DNA of 64,000 nucleotides. Source: SZAS-103 sp036496805 (GTDB lineage: Bacteria > Pseudomonadota > Gammaproteobacteria > Xanthomonadales > Xanthomonadaceae). A program made the position numbers and the translations under genes. How positions within the stretch are numbered: the stretch's first letter is position 1; each line of letters begins with the position of its first letter. The notes beneath the pieces were generated by a model. That model saw only the letters and a program-made list of their open reading frames with translations. It was not told where the DNA came from and made no database searches. Shown here piece after piece: positions 9,298 through 17,372 of this stretch. The stretch covers positions 76,888 through 140,887 of the forward strand of contig DASXKN010000034.1 of NCBI GenBank assembly GCA_036496805.1, written 5' to 3'.

Positions 9298-12228
9298 ATG
9301 CATCGTACCGAATCCATGAGCGTGGCCTTTCCTGAACCTGTCGCCGCGCTGGATCTGCCGGGCCTCGGCCCGATGAGCGACCTCGGCATCGCGCTCACCC
9401 ACCGCGCACGATCGATCCCCGGTTTCCGCCAGCTCGCGCTTTCCTGGAACCAGGGCGAGCAGGACTCCGAGTGGCGCAGCGGCCCGCTGTCGTCCAGGGT
9501 CGAAGTCCTGCTGGACCGCGCCATCGAACACGCCGACGGGCAGGTGCGCAGCAAGGGCGCGGGCGTCGCGGTGTGCTGGCGGATCGAGCAGGCCGACAGC
9601 TGGCTGGCGGTGGCGATCGAGATCGATCCCGAGCAGCCGCCGCACGACTGGAGCCTGCTGCTCGACCGCGTCCACCTGTTCGGCTCGGCGCTGCTCGAAC
9701 GCACCCACCTGTCCGCGCGCGTGCTGCGCCTGCAGAAGGCCGAGCAACTGCAGAGCGCGCTCTACGCGATCGCCGACATGGCCAGCGCGCAGATGGAAAT
9801 GCCCAAGATGCTGCGCGGCCTGCACCAGATCGTCGCCGGCCTGATGTACGCCGAGAACTTTTTCATCGTCCTGTACGACGAGAACAACGACAGCCTGCGC
9901 TTCCTCTACTTCGCCGACGTCCTCGACACCTTCGAGGCCGACCCGGACATGGAGATCCCGCTCGACGCGCTGCCCAACAGCCTCACCGTCGGCCTGATCC
10001 GCCGCGGGCAGGCCTTCATGGGTCCGTCCGACGTGGTCCGCCAGCAGATGGGGATGGTCTACGACGACGAGCACGGTCCGGAAAGCTACGCGTGGCTGGG
10101 CGTGCCGATGCTGGCCGACGACAACGTGCGCGGCGCGATCGTGGTGCAGAGCTACGACGCCCTTGTCGGCTACGACGAGGAGGACCGCACCCTGCTGTCC
10201 TACGTCGCCCAGCACATCCTCACCGCCCTCGACCGCAAGCAGCAGCAGTCCGAGCTCGAGCGCCGCGTGTTCGAGCGCACCCGCGAGCTGGCGATGGCCA
10301 ACCTCGAGCTGCGCAGCGAGGTCGTCGAGCGCCAGCGCGCCGAGCAGTTGCAGCGCGCGCTCTACCGCATCGCCGAGCTGTCGATCGCGGCCGACACCCT
10401 CGAACAGTTCTACGCCGCGGTGCACGAGGAAGTCAGCCGCCTGCTGTACGCGCGCAACTTCTTCATCGCCCTGCTTTCCGAGGACGGCGACGAGATCCAT
10501 TTCCCGTACTCGATCGACGAGCGCGATGCGGTCCGCATACCGCGCAGGCTCGCGCGCGGCCTGACCGAATTCGTGCTGCGCACCGGCAAGCCGCTGCTGG
10601 CCGATCGCGACGCGATCCACAAGCTCGAAGATGCCGACGAAGTGCACAGCATCGGCACGCCGTCGGTGTGCTGGCTCGGCGTGCCGCTGATGCGCGACGA
10701 GCGCACCGTCGGCGTGATCGTGGTGCAGAGCTATTCGCCCGACATCCACTACACCGAGCGCGACCAGGAGCTGCTGACCTTCGTCTCCTTCCACATCGCC
10801 AGCGGCCTGCTGCGCAAGCGCGCGCAGGACAACCTCAAGGCCGCGTACGCCGAACTCGAGCGGCGCGTCGAGGAGCGCACCCGCGAACTGGCGAACGCCA
10901 ACCGCAAGCTGCGCGGGCAGATCGCAGAGCGCGAACGCGCCGAGGAATCGCTCACCCACCAGGCGCTGCACGACGCGCTCACCGGCCTGCCGAACCGCAC
11001 CCGCCTGCTCGATCGCATGCAGCGCGCGATGGCCGCCTACCAGCGCGATCCCGAGCGCGGCTTCGCGGTGCTCTTCCTCGACCTCGACCGCTTCAAGGTC
11101 GTCAACGATTCGGTCGGCCACCTGGTCGGCGACGAGTTGCTCAAGCAGGCCAGCCGCCTGATCGCCGGCGCGGTGCGCCTGCCGGACACGGTCGCGCGCC
11201 TGGGCGGCGACGAGTTCTCGGTGCTGGTCGAGGACATCAAGAGCGCGAACGAGGCCTGCGAGGTCGCGCAGCGGATCATCGCCGCGCTGGCGACGCCGAT
11301 CATGATCGCGGGCAAGGAGTTGTTCACCTCGGCCAGCGTCGGCATCGCGATGGCCGCGCCGCAGTACAAGCGGCCCGAGGAACTGCTGCGCGACGCCGAC
11401 GTGGCGATGTACCGCGCCAAGAACAAGGGCCGCAGCCGCTACGAACTGTTCGACGAGGCGCTCCGTTTCGAGGCGCTGCGCGTGCACGACCTCGAGAGCG
11501 ACCTGCGCCGCGCGATTGCCGTCGGCAGCTTCGTGCCGTACTTCCAGCCGATCGTGCGCCTGTCCGATCGCCGCATCATCGGCTACGAGGCGCTGCTGCG
11601 CTGGCGCCACGAGGAACGCGGCGTGCTCTCGCCGGTCGAATTCCTGGCTGTCGCCGAGGACAGCGGCGTGATCGAGCAGATCGACTGGCTGATGTTCGAG
11701 GAAACCTGCCGCCGCTTCCACGCGGTCGCCATGGACGGCGAGTACGTGAGCATCAACGTCTCGCCGCGGCACTTCCGTTCTCCCGACCTCGCGCCGCGCC
11801 TGCTGGCGCTCGCGCGGCAGTACGGCATCGAGCCGGGACGCCTGCGCATCGAATTGACCGAGGGCGCCCTGCTCGACAACTCGGTGTCCGTGCTCAACTC
11901 GCTCGAACAATTGCGCGACGGCGGCATCTGGGCGCAGCTCGACGACTTCGGCACCGGTTACTCCGCGCTGTCCTACCTGCATCGCTTCCCGATCAAGGCG
12001 CTGAAGATCGACCGTTCCTTCGTCGCCGACCTGATCATCGCCGATGGCAAGGGCAGCGAGATGGTCGTGAAAGCGATCCTGGCGCTGGCCATCTCGCTGG
12101 GCATCGACGCGGTGGGCGAGGGCGTCGAGACCGAAGCGCAGAGCGACGTGCTCGGATCGCTCGGCTGCCGGCTCGGACAGGGTTTCCTGTTCGCGCATCC
12201 GGCGCCGGCGCCCGATCCGGTCGACTGA
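9298..12228 (+). CDS. GAF-GAF-GGDEF-EAL dual c-di-GMP protein
   Basis: A 976-residue cytosolic protein. Two GAF modules (about 150-310 and 350-510) closely resemble those of the cyclase at 244-2460. A helical linker, a GGDEF domain (LGGDEF at about 636, with an intact RLPD inhibition site five residues before) and an EAL domain follow. The EAL domain has YEALLRWRH at about 764, IELTEGALLDN, DDFGTGYSAL and LKIDRSFV, so the catalytic glutamate and metal-ligand motifs look intact. It may both make and break c-di-GMP, or use the GGDEF half as a GTP sensor. ATG 9298 has a GGGG 2 nt upstream; ATG 9316 is an alternative with no clear ribosome site. Confidence 0.92.
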   Translation: MHRTESMSVAFPEPVAALDLPGLGPMSDLGIALTHRARSIPGFRQLALSWNQGEQDSEWRSGPLSSRVEVLLDRAIEHADGQVRSKGAGVAVCWRIEQADSWLAVAIEIDPEQPPHDWSLLLDRVHLFGSALLERTHLSARVLRLQKAEQLQSALYAIADMASAQMEMPKMLRGLHQIVAGLMYAENFFIVLYDENNDSLRFLYFADVLDTFEADPDMEIPLDALPNSLTVGLIRRGQAFMGPSDVVRQQMGMVYDDEHGPESYAWLGVPMLADDNVRGAIVVQSYDALVGYDEEDRTLLSYVAQHILTALDRKQQQSELERRVFERTRELAMANLELRSEVVERQRAEQLQRALYRIAELSIAADTLEQFYAAVHEEVSRLLYARNFFIALLSEDGDEIHFPYSIDERDAVRIPRRLARGLTEFVLRTGKPLLADRDAIHKLEDADEVHSIGTPSVCWLGVPLMRDERTVGVIVVQSYSPDIHYTERDQELLTFVSFHIASGLLRKRAQDNLKAAYAELERRVEERTRELANANRKLRGQIAERERAEESLTHQALHDALTGLPNRTRLLDRMQRAMAAYQRDPERGFAVLFLDLDRFKVVNDSVGHLVGDELLKQASRLIAGAVRLPDTVARLGGDEFSVLVEDIKSANEACEVAQRIIAALATPIMIAGKELFTSASVGIAMAAPQYKRPEELLRDADVAMYRAKNKGRSRYELFDEALRFEALRVHDLESDLRRAIAVGSFVPYFQPIVRLSDRRIIGYEALLRWRHEERGVLSPVEFLAVAEDSGVIEQIDWLMFEETCRRFHAVAMDGEYVSINVSPRHFRSPDLAPRLLALARQYGIEPGRLRIELTEGALLDNSVSVLNSLEQLRDGGIWAQLDDFGTGYSALSYLHRFPIKALKIDRSFVADLIIADGKGSEMVVKAILALAISLGIDAVGEGVETEAQSDVLGSLGCRLGQGFLFAHPAPAPDPVD

Positions 12229-12281
12229 CCGGGCGCGCGGAGCAGCGGCCGGCGACGCGCTGCGATGTCCGTCGTCGCGCA

Positions 12282-12449
12282 TCGCCGGTTCCTTCAGCGC
12301 GTGACGGCCACGGGCGTCGCGCCTCGCCGGTTCCTTCAGCGCGTGATGGCCATGGGCGTCACGCATCGCCGGTTCCTTCAGCGCGTGATGGCCACGGGCG
12401 TCTCGCATCGCCGGTTCCTTCAGCGCGTGACGGCCACGGGCATCGCGCC
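12282..12449. repeat. 42-bp tandem repeat, four copies, overlapping the 3' end of the VWA gene
   Basis: Four consecutive units start at 12282, 12324, 12366 and 12408, an exact 42-bp period, each opening TCGCCGGTTCCTTCAGCGCG. Units differ by a few bases (GTGACGG/GTGATGG, CACGGG/CATGGG). The last unit contains the final codons and TGA of the von Willebrand A lipoprotein (stop at 12420-12422), so the array looks like repeated duplication of that gene's 3' tip. The period is 14 codons. It lies between two convergent genes. Confidence 0.88.
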
Positions 12450-14357
12450 CACGTCCAGCGCGCGCGCCTTCCCGACCAGTCGTTCGAACTCGGCGCGGTA
12501 ACCGTAGCGGTCGACACCGCCGGTGGCGCGGGCGAGCGCGTCGATCGCGTCCCAGGAATAGCCGTTCAGATGGGTCCCGCCGCGCAGCTTGTCCGCGTAG
12601 GCGGCGACCGCGGCGGCGAAGCGCAGGCGCGGGCTCGCCGTCGCGGCCACGTCGCCGAGCCGGAGCGGCGTCTCGATGAGCTTGCTGGTGGTCGCGTCGG
12701 GCTGCTTGTAGCGCAAGCGCAGCAGGCCGATTTCGCCCTGGATGCCCGACCCGATCCGCGGCGGCGCATAACGCAGCGGATCGACGCTGTCGCCGCCGGA
12801 TCCGGCCAGGCTCAACTCGTAGATGGCGGTGACGTTGTGCCCCGCGCCGATCTCGCCGGCATCGACCTTGTCGTTGTTGAAATCCTCGCGGCGCAGGGCA
12901 CGGTCCTCGTAACCGATCAGGCGGTATTCGGTGACGACGGCGGGATTGAACTCCATCTGGATCTTCACGTCCTTGGCGATGGTCAGCAGGGTCGAGCTCA
13001 TCTCGTCCACGAACACCTTGCGCGCCTCGTTGATGTTGTCGATGTAGGCGTGGTTGCCGTCGCCGATGTCGGCGAGCTGTTCGGCCATGGTGTCGTTGTA
13101 GTTGTCCACGCCGAAGCCGAGCGTGGTCAGGGCGATGCCGCTGTCGCGTTCGCGGGCGACCATCTCCTTGAGCGAGCCGACATCGGACACGCCGACGTTG
13201 AAGTCGCCGTCGGTGGCCAGGATGATGCGATTGGCGCCGCCCTTGATGAAGGAACTGCGCGCCTGCGCGTAGGCAAGGCCGATGCCGGCGCCGCCATTGG
13301 TCGAGCCGCCGGCTTCAAGCTTGCCGAGCGCCGCGAGGATCTGGGCGTGGTGGTCGCCGGGCGTCGGCGGCAGTACGAGGCCGGCCGATCCGGCGTAGAC
13401 GACGATCGACACGCGGTCCTGCGCGCGCAGGTTCGGGACGAGCTGCGCGAACGCCTGCTTGAGCAGGGGCAGCTTGTTCGGTTCGTCCATCGAGCCGGAC
13501 GTGTCGATCAGGAACACCAGGTTCGACGGCGGGATCTGCGCGTGCGCCACGTCGTAGCCCTTGATGCCGATCTGCAGCAGGGTGTGCTTCGCATTCCACG
13601 GCGCCGGAGCCATTTCGGTGGTGACGCGGAACGGCACCGCGCGCGAAGATGGTGCGGGATAGGCGTAGTCGAAATAGTTGATCATCTCCTCGGCGCGCAC
13701 GGCGTCCGCGGGCGGGCGCTGGCCGGCGGCGAGCATGCGGCGCACGTTGGAATAGCTGCCGGTGTCGACGTCGATCGAGAAGGTGGAGACCGGATTTTCG
13801 GCGGTGCGCTGCACCGGATTGTCGTCGTGTTTCGCATACTGTTCGCCGGCGGAGACGGCTTGCGCGGGATTCCATCCCGGAGCCTGCGGCGAAATCCGGC
13901 GGATGCTCGAGCCGGCGAACTGCATGCTGTTTGGCGAGATCGCGCCGCCGACCGATTTCATCATCATGGGCGAGGGCGGCGGCGGCGGTTCGGCGATCAT
14001 GGCGGCAGCGGGTGCCGGCTCGTTCATGACTACCATCGGCGCCGGCACGACCGGGCGATTCGCCCGTATTTCCTCGGTGGCGCCGATGTCTTTTTCGTCC
14101 TGTTTCTTTTCGGCGCGCGGCGCAGGCTTGCCGGCAATGCGGTCGCCGTCGCGCTGGCGCGCATCTGCAGGCGTTTCGCGATCCAACCGACCATCGGCCT
14201 GCGGGTTGGCTTGCGGGTTCGCGGCGTGCTGTCCGGGGGGCGCAGCGGTTGCGTGGGCGGACGACGATGCCGTCGTGGATTCTGAGGTCTGCGTCGTCCC
14301 GCACGCGGTGGCGGCAAGGCAGGCGACGATGACGAGGGCGAGGCGGGTGCGGCGCAT
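12420..14357 (-). CDS. von Willebrand factor A domain lipoprotein (YfbK-like)
   Basis: A 645-residue protein with an N-terminal lipoprotein signal (hydrophobic stretch, then ATAC with Cys about residue 19). A Pro/Ala-rich low-complexity linker runs to about residue 140, followed by the YfbK-family N-terminal region ('NPVSTFSIDVDTGSYSNVRRML', 'EEMINYFDY'). The VWA domain has an intact metal-adhesion motif DTSGSM (about 290), and a C-terminal DUF3520-type domain ends the protein. It is probably anchored in the cell envelope and binds a partner through the metal site; the function is unknown. Its neighbours give no operon. Its last codons lie inside the 42-bp tandem repeat. Confidence 0.9.
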   Translation of the reverse strand: MRRTRLALVIVACLAATACGTTQTSESTTASSSAHATAAPPGQHAANPQANPQADGRLDRETPADARQRDGDRIAGKPAPRAEKKQDEKDIGATEEIRANRPVVPAPMVVMNEPAPAAAMIAEPPPPPSPMMMKSVGGAISPNSMQFAGSSIRRISPQAPGWNPAQAVSAGEQYAKHDDNPVQRTAENPVSTFSIDVDTGSYSNVRRMLAAGQRPPADAVRAEEMINYFDYAYPAPSSRAVPFRVTTEMAPAPWNAKHTLLQIGIKGYDVAHAQIPPSNLVFLIDTSGSMDEPNKLPLLKQAFAQLVPNLRAQDRVSIVVYAGSAGLVLPPTPGDHHAQILAALGKLEAGGSTNGGAGIGLAYAQARSSFIKGGANRIILATDGDFNVGVSDVGSLKEMVARERDSGIALTTLGFGVDNYNDTMAEQLADIGDGNHAYIDNINEARKVFVDEMSSTLLTIAKDVKIQMEFNPAVVTEYRLIGYEDRALRREDFNNDKVDAGEIGAGHNVTAIYELSLAGSGGDSVDPLRYAPPRIGSGIQGEIGLLRLRYKQPDATTSKLIETPLRLGDVAATASPRLRFAAAVAAYADKLRGGTHLNGYSWDAIDALARATGGVDRYGYRAEFERLVGKARALDVGAMPVAVTR

Positions 14358-14431
14358 GGCGATGCTCCTGGCTGGATGGACACGTGATGCAACGCCGGCC
14401 GTGCCGCCATGGGGTTACGCCGAGGAAATGC

Positions 14432-14460
14432 TTGACAAAGGGCTCCACGCTTAGTATTTA
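14432..14460 (+). promoter_or_regulatory. Predicted sigma-70 promoter of the arsR-type operon
   Basis: A perfect TTGACA -35 box (14432-14437) is followed after 17 bp by TATTTA (14455-14460) as the -10. The gene start is 36 bp downstream, at 14496. The region is clearly richer in A/T than its surroundings. The box sequences and spacing are seen directly; promoter activity is inferred. Confidence 0.65.
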
Positions 14461-14476
14461 ACTGTAAGGTAAAATA
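14455..14476. promoter_or_regulatory. Predicted ArsR-family operator palindrome
   Basis: A 22-bp imperfect inverted repeat: left arm TATTTAAC, right arm GTAAAATA, 6-bp centre. It covers the predicted -10 box and ends 19 bp before the regulator's start codon. The position fits autorepression by the adjacent helix-turn-helix protein, as is usual for ArsR repressors. Binding is inferred. Confidence 0.6.
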
Positions 14477-14495
14477 CAAATCGAACAACGACGGC

Positions 14496-14903
14496 ATGGA
14501 CAAGCTCAGCGCCACCTTCTCTGCACTGGCCGATCCGACGCGCCGCGCGATCCTCGCTCGACTGGCGCTCGGCGAAGCGACGGTGACCGACCTGGCGGCA
14601 CCGTTCGACATGACCTTGCCCGCCGTCACCAAGCACCTGAAAGTGCTGGAGCGCGCGCGCCTGATCTCGCGGGGCCGCAATGCGCAGTGGCGTCCGGCGA
14701 AGCTGGAAGCCGCGCCGCTGCGCGACGTGGCGGACTGGGTCGGACAGTACAAGCGGCTCTGGGAAGAACGCTTCGACCGGCTGGAGGCCTACCTGCGCGA
14801 AATGCAATCGCAGGGCGGTGGAGACACGCCGGATCGACCCGCGACATCGACGCGCAGGAAAACGACCCAACGAAAGGAGAAAAAACATGACCGCAAATCC
14901 TGA
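14496..14903 (+). CDS. ArsR/SmtB-family transcriptional regulator
   Basis: A 135-residue winged helix-turn-helix protein. The 'FSALADPTRRAILARLALGEATVTDLAAPF' and 'PAVTKHLKVLERARLI' segments (residues about 8-60) are typical of the ArsR group that sits next to SRPBCC genes. No metal-binding ELCVCDL-type motif is present, so the signal is probably not a metal. It likely represses its own operon from the palindrome at 14455-14476. Its last 17 nt overlap the start of the SRPBCC gene. Confidence 0.92.
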   Translation: MDKLSATFSALADPTRRAILARLALGEATVTDLAAPFDMTLPAVTKHLKVLERARLISRGRNAQWRPAKLEAAPLRDVADWVGQYKRLWEERFDRLEAYLREMQSQGGGDTPDRPATSTRRKTTQRKEKKHDRKS

Positions 14904-15363
14904 AGGCATCGCGAAACACGACAGCTTCACCATCGAACGCCGCATCGCCGCGACGCCTCGGCAGGTCTTCGCCGCGTGGTCCACGGTCGAGGGCAAGTCG
15001 CGCTGGTTCGCCGGCACCACCGGCGAATGGACCCTGGACCTTCGCGAATTCGATTTCCGCGTCGGCGGCGACGAACGCCTGGTCGGAACATGGCGCAGCG
15101 GCACGGTCACGGATTTCCGCGCGCACTACCACGACATCGTCGCCGATAGCCGCATCGTCTACGCTTACTCGATGCGCATGGACGGCCGGCTGATCTCGAT
15201 CTCGCTGGCCACCGTTGAGATCGTGCCCGATGGCGACGCCACGCTGCTGCGGGTGACCGAGCAGGGCGCCTTCGTGGACGGCTACGACGACGCTGGTTCG
15301 CGCGAGCGCGGCACGCGCGACCTGATCGGGAAGCTGGCAGCTTCCATCACCACCCAGCATTGA
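14887..15363 (+). CDS. SRPBCC (AHSA1-like) domain protein
   Basis: A 158-residue START/Bet v1-fold protein of the Aha1 C-terminal (AHSA1) type: 'FTIERRIAATPRQVFAAWST' near the N-terminus, then 'KSRWFAG' and 'GTWRSGTVTDFRAHYHDI'. The fold binds hydrophobic ligands; the ligand is unknown. ATG 14887 has a strong AAAGGAG site 7 nt upstream that lies inside the preceding arsR-type gene, and the two genes overlap by 17 nt. ArsR-SRPBCC pairs are a common conserved operon. Confidence 0.9.
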   Translation: MTANPEGIAKHDSFTIERRIAATPRQVFAAWSTVEGKSRWFAGTTGEWTLDLREFDFRVGGDERLVGTWRSGTVTDFRAHYHDIVADSRIVYAYSMRMDGRLISISLATVEIVPDGDATLLRVTEQGAFVDGYDDAGSRERGTRDLIGKLAASITTQH

Positions 15364-15403
15364 ACCCACCGGCGCAACACGCGCCCACCACGCGGAGGAA
15401 CGC

Positions 15404-15823
15404 ATGAAGCTCATCACCTATCTCACTTTCGACGGTTGTTGCGCCGAGGCTTTCCGGTTCTACGAGCAGGCGCTCGGCGGAACCATCCTGATGATGTCCA
15501 CCTTCGCCGATTCGCCGATGGCCGCGCAGATGCCGCCCGAGGCGCAGGGCCGCGTCATCCATGCCCGCCTGCAGGTGGGCGACCAGTTGCTGATGGGATC
15601 GGATTGTCCGCCCGGGGAGAGCCTCAAGCCCGACGGTTTCTCCGTCTCCGTGCAGACGGAGAGCGTCGAGGAAGCCGATCGCTTTTTCCACGCGCTGGCC
15701 GAGGGCAGCACGGTGCGCATGCCGATCCAGCAGACCTTCTGGTCGCCGCGCTTCGGCATGCTCGTCGACCGCTTCGGCATTCCGTGGATGGTCAACTGCG
15801 AGCCTTCCGGAACGGGCGCCTGA
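15404..15823 (+). CDS. VOC-fold protein, PhnB-like
   Basis: A 139-residue protein of the glyoxalase/vicinal-oxygen-chelate fold, PhnB/3-demethylubiquinone-like subgroup: 'LTFDGCCAEAFRFYEQALGG' at the N-terminus, 'MGSDCPPG' in the middle and 'FWSPRFGMLVDRFGIPWMVN' at the C-terminus. The ribosome site GGAGG lies about 5 nt before ATG. It is the third gene of the ArsR-controlled operon, 40 bp after the SRPBCC gene. The reaction is not known. Confidence 0.9.
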   Translation: MKLITYLTFDGCCAEAFRFYEQALGGTILMMSTFADSPMAAQMPPEAQGRVIHARLQVGDQLLMGSDCPPGESLKPDGFSVSVQTESVEEADRFFHALAEGSTVRMPIQQTFWSPRFGMLVDRFGIPWMVNCEPSGTGA

Positions 15824-15896
15824 ACGCCGGGAGCGATCCGGTCGGCGAGGACTTTGCGATGTCGCGCAGCTTCGCCGCGCCGTGCGGCCCGCCGCC

Positions 15897-17327
15897 TCAG
15901 TCGCGGATGGCGAGCAGTCGCGGCTCGGTCATGTCCTCGATCGCGTAGCACACGCCCTCGCGACCGAGACCGGAATCCTTCACGCCGCCGTAGGGCATGT
16001 GGTCCACGCGCCAGCTCGGCACGTCGTTGACGATCACTCCGCCGACCTCGAGCACGTCCCAGGCGCGCATCGCGTGGCGGATATCGTGGGTGAACACGCC
16101 GGCCTGCAGGCCGTAGCGGCTCGCGTTCACGGCTTGCAGGGCCTGTTCGAAATCGTCGAACGGCGCGAGCAGCACGACCGGGCCGAATGCCTCCTCGGCC
16201 TCGATCGTCGCGCCCTGCGGCACGCCTTCGAGCACGGTGGCCTGCAGCATCGCCCCGCGCCGCGAACCACCGCACAAAACCTTCGCGCCAGCGGAGACCG
16301 CCTCGCCGATCCAGCCTTCCAGCTTCTTCGCCGCGGCAACATCGATCATGGGGCCGATGAAGGTCTTCTCCTTCTTCGGATCGCCGGCCTTGAGCGCCTT
16401 CGTCGCCTTCACCAAGCGCTCGCGCAGTTCCTCATACAGCGACGCGTGGACGAACACGCGCTGCACGCTGATGCAGCTCTGCCCGGACTGGTAGAACGCG
16501 CCGAACACCAGGCGTTCGACCAGCGGGTCGAGGTCGTCGCCCTGGTCGGCGTCGACGACGCAGGCCGCATTGCCGCCCAGTTCCAGCACCACCTTCTTCT
16601 TGCCGGCGCGCGCCTTCAGGTCCCAGCCGACCGCGGCCGAACCGGTGAACGAGAGCAGCCTGAAACGCTCGTCGGTCGTGAACAGGTCCGCACCATCGCG
16701 GTGGCAGGGCAGGATCGAGAAGCTGCCGCGCGGCAGGTCGGTTTCCGCCAGCACCTGCCCGATGATCAACGCGCCGATCGGCGTGCGCGACGCCGGCTTG
16801 AGCACCCAGGGACAACCCGCCGCGATCGCCGGCGCGACCTTGTGCGCGACCAGGTTCAGCGGAAAGTTGAACGGGCTGATGAACGAACACGGCCCGATCG
16901 GCACGCGCTTGACGAAGCCACGGTAGCCGCGGGTGCGCGGCGAGATCGCCATCTCGATCACCTCGCCGCCAATGCGCACCGCTTCGCCGGCGGCGATGCG
17001 GAAGGTATCGATCAACCGCACGACTTCGCCGCGCGCGTCCCTGATCGGCTTGCCGGCCTCGACGCACAACGCCAAGGCCAGCTCTTCCTGTCGTTCCGTG
17101 AAGCGCGCGACGCAGTGCTCGAGCACGGCCTGGCGCTGGTCGGGCGCGAAGCGGGCGAGGGCGTCCTGCGACTTCACTGCCGCCGCGATCGCCCGGTCGA
17201 TCGCCTTCGCGTCGGCCATCGCGACTCGGCAGGCGACCTTGCCGGTGTACTTGTCGAGGACTTCGAGATCGCGGTTGGCCGCTACGGCGCGGTTGGCGAG
17301 GTAGTAGGGATAGGTCTTCTTCAGCAT
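15897..17327 (-). CDS. NAD(P)-dependent aldehyde dehydrogenase
   Basis: A 476-residue enzyme of the ALDH superfamily. It shows 'FISPFNFPLNLVAHKVAPAI', the cofactor-contact LKPASRTP, LELGGNAACVV with the general-base Glu (about residue 245), and the catalytic Cys in 'FYQSGQSCISVQRVFV' (about 280). It oxidises an aldehyde to its acid; the overall type resembles the lactaldehyde/succinate-semialdehyde branches, but the substrate cannot be assigned. AGGAG lies about 9 nt before the start. xseA follows upstream on the same strand with a 45-bp gap. Confidence 0.92.
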   Translation of the reverse strand: MLKKTYPYYLANRAVAANRDLEVLDKYTGKVACRVAMADAKAIDRAIAAAVKSQDALARFAPDQRQAVLEHCVARFTERQEELALALCVEAGKPIRDARGEVVRLIDTFRIAAGEAVRIGGEVIEMAISPRTRGYRGFVKRVPIGPCSFISPFNFPLNLVAHKVAPAIAAGCPWVLKPASRTPIGALIIGQVLAETDLPRGSFSILPCHRDGADLFTTDERFRLLSFTGSAAVGWDLKARAGKKKVVLELGGNAACVVDADQGDDLDPLVERLVFGAFYQSGQSCISVQRVFVHASLYEELRERLVKATKALKAGDPKKEKTFIGPMIDVAAAKKLEGWIGEAVSAGAKVLCGGSRRGAMLQATVLEGVPQGATIEAEEAFGPVVLLAPFDDFEQALQAVNASRYGLQAGVFTHDIRHAMRAWDVLEVGGVIVNDVPSWRVDHMPYGGVKDSGLGREGVCYAIEDMTEPRLLAIRD

Positions 17328-17372
17328 CGTGCATGCTCCTGCGCTGCGATGTCCCTGCGTTGCGATGCATGT

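Noticed and set aside
9172..12408. A 1078-codon frame opposite the GGDEF-EAL gene
   Set aside because: It is a shadow of the sense gene: Ala/Gln/Val/Asp-rich composition, no domain, and it runs across the tandem repeat.
12282..12449. CRISPR array
   Set aside because: The 42-bp units are contiguous with no unique spacers, and no cas genes are near.
9471..14285. A 1604-codon plus-strand frame spanning the GGDEF-EAL gene and the VWA gene
   Set aside because: It is out of frame with the real GGDEF-EAL gene and antisense to the real VWA gene; both of those have intact motifs in their own frames.
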